This document shows positions 11,672 to 12,377 of a stretch of 12,377 bases of DNA, piece after piece. The first letter of the stretch is position 1; each line of letters begins with the position of its first letter. The notes beneath the pieces were generated by a model. That model was given only the letters and a program-made list of their open reading frames with translations. It was not told where the DNA came from and did no database searches. Source of the DNA: Bacillota bacterium (GTDB taxonomy: Bacteria > Bacillota > Clostridia > Christensenellales > Borkfalkiaceae). Both the position numbers and the translations under genes were made by a program. The stretch lies in the NCBI GenBank assembly GCA_023403375.1, contig JAEYEN010000068.1, forward strand, positions 1 through 12,377, in the 5' to 3' direction.

Positions 11672-12377
11672 TTACGCTATCTCTTTTTTGATGATTTTGG
11701 GTTTTGCCTTATTATTCACCACGTCTTCGTCTATAACGACTTTATCGACGTTTTCTTCCGACGGAATATCGTACATAGTGTCTAACATAAGGTTTTCCAG
11801 AATGGTGCGAAGTCCCCTTGCGCCCGTGTTAAGTTCTATGGCGCGTTTAGCAACCGCTCTCACAGCGTCGTCGGTAATTTCCAAATCTACGTTATCGAGC
11901 CCGATAAGACGTTTATACTGTTTAACGAGCGCATTTTTAGGTTCGGTAAGAATATTGACGAGCGTGTTTTCATCTAACGGATGAAGCCCTACGGTTATCG
12001 GCACACGCCCGACGAATTCGGGAATCAGGCCGTATTTAATAAGGTCCTGCGGCTGAACTTCCTGCAAATATTCTAAATCCTTTTCCTTCTTAACGTTTAT
12101 ATTTCCACCAAAGCCCAAAGAAGATTTTTCTTTACGTTTAGATACTATTTCGTCAAGCCCCACGAATGCGCCGCCGAGAATAAACAGAATGTTCGTCGTA
12201 TCTATTCTTATACATTCCTGCTGCGGATGTTTTCTTCCGCCCTGCGGGGGAACGTTTGCAACGGTACTTTCGATAATTTTAAGAAGCGCCTGTTGCACGC
12301 CTTCGCCCGATACGTCTCTCGTAATGGAAACGTTTTCGGATTTACGCGCGATTTTATCTATTTCGTCTATATAAATG
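11672..12377 (-). CDS. clpX: ClpX ATPase, C-terminal part (cut by window edge)
   Basis: ClpX is the AAA+ unfoldase that recognises substrates and feeds them to ClpP. The window holds the last 234 residues. They begin with Walker B (YIDEIDKIAR), followed by SITRDVSGEGVQQALLKI, sensor 1 ILFILGGAF, the ClpP-binding loop in the form LGF (SSLGFGG; E. coli has IGF), the arginine-finger box GLIPEFVGRVP and sensor 2 GARGLR. The zinc-binding N-domain and Walker A are outside the window. The product ends KPKIIKKEIA. I read the frame by hand to the right edge; the GTG at 12298 is an internal Val codon, not a start. It has its own terminator and is not part of the ribosomal operon. Confidence 0.98.
   Translation of the reverse strand, partial: IYIDEIDKIARKSENVSITRDVSGEGVQQALLKIIESTVANVPPQGGRKHPQQECIRIDTTNILFILGGAFVGLDEIVSKRKEKSSLGFGGNINVKKEKDLEYLQEVQPQDLIKYGLIPEFVGRVPITVGLHPLDENTLVNILTEPKNALVKQYKRLIGLDNVDLEITDDAVRAVAKRAIELNTGARGLRTILENLMLDTMYDIPSEENVDKVVIDEDVVNNKAKPKIIKKEIA

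Overview
The window carries one long block of genes, all read on the minus strand: the conserved S10-spc ribosomal protein supercluster of a bacterium. In transcription order it runs rpsJ, rplC, rplD, rplW, rplB, rpsS, rplV, rpsC, rplP, rpmC, rpsQ, rplN, rplX, rplE, rpsZ, rpsH, rplF, rplR, rpsE, rpmD, rplO, secY, adk. adk is cut by the left edge. The C-terminal two thirds or so of clpX enters from the right edge, also on the minus strand. The moderate-to-low GC content, strong AAGGAGG ribosome binding sites, TTGACA/TATAAT promoter, zinc-type uS14, bL24 with paired CxxC motifs, zinc-lid adenylate kinase and the secY-adk order all suggest a Firmicutes/Clostridia-like organism. The exact lineage cannot be read from the sequence.

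Layout from left to right: partial adk (1-389); secY (391-1671); rplO, rpmD, rpsE, rplR (1693-3295); an unusually long 96-nt spacer with two hairpins (3296-3391); rplF, rpsH, rpsZ, rplE, rplX, rplN, rpsQ, rpmC, rplP, rpsC, rplV, rpsS, rplB, rplW, rplD, rplC, rpsJ (3392-10967); a 704-nt non-coding region (10968-11671); and partial clpX (11672-12377). Most genes inside the operon are 2-40 nt apart, or share one base (rplP/rpmC and rplW/rplD, both TAATG). This fits a single polycistronic unit with translational coupling.

The non-coding region is the least routine part. Reading with transcription (right to left), clpX is followed by about 3.5 degenerate copies of a 43-bp A/T-rich repeat, an intrinsic terminator, and six 12-bp T-rich repeat units that begin inside the terminator's U tract. 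Next come a small hairpin pair, a 60-bp almost pure A/T stretch and a perfect consensus SigA promoter (TTGACA, 17-bp spacer, TATAAT). The promoter drives a 5' leader of about 255 nt ahead of rpsJ. The leader can fold into a long closing stem with a three-way junction, followed at once by a hairpin with a seven-U tail. That looks like an attenuator or ribosomal protein autoregulatory leader for the whole S10-spc operon, although an independent small RNA cannot be excluded.

The gene products work together. The 21 ribosomal proteins build both subunits, and SecY forms the membrane channel that translating ribosomes dock onto. Adenylate kinase balances adenine nucleotides. ClpX, from the separate upstream unit, unfolds proteins for ClpP. 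No mobile elements, CRISPR arrays, tRNA or rRNA genes were seen, and no clearly novel protein-coding system.
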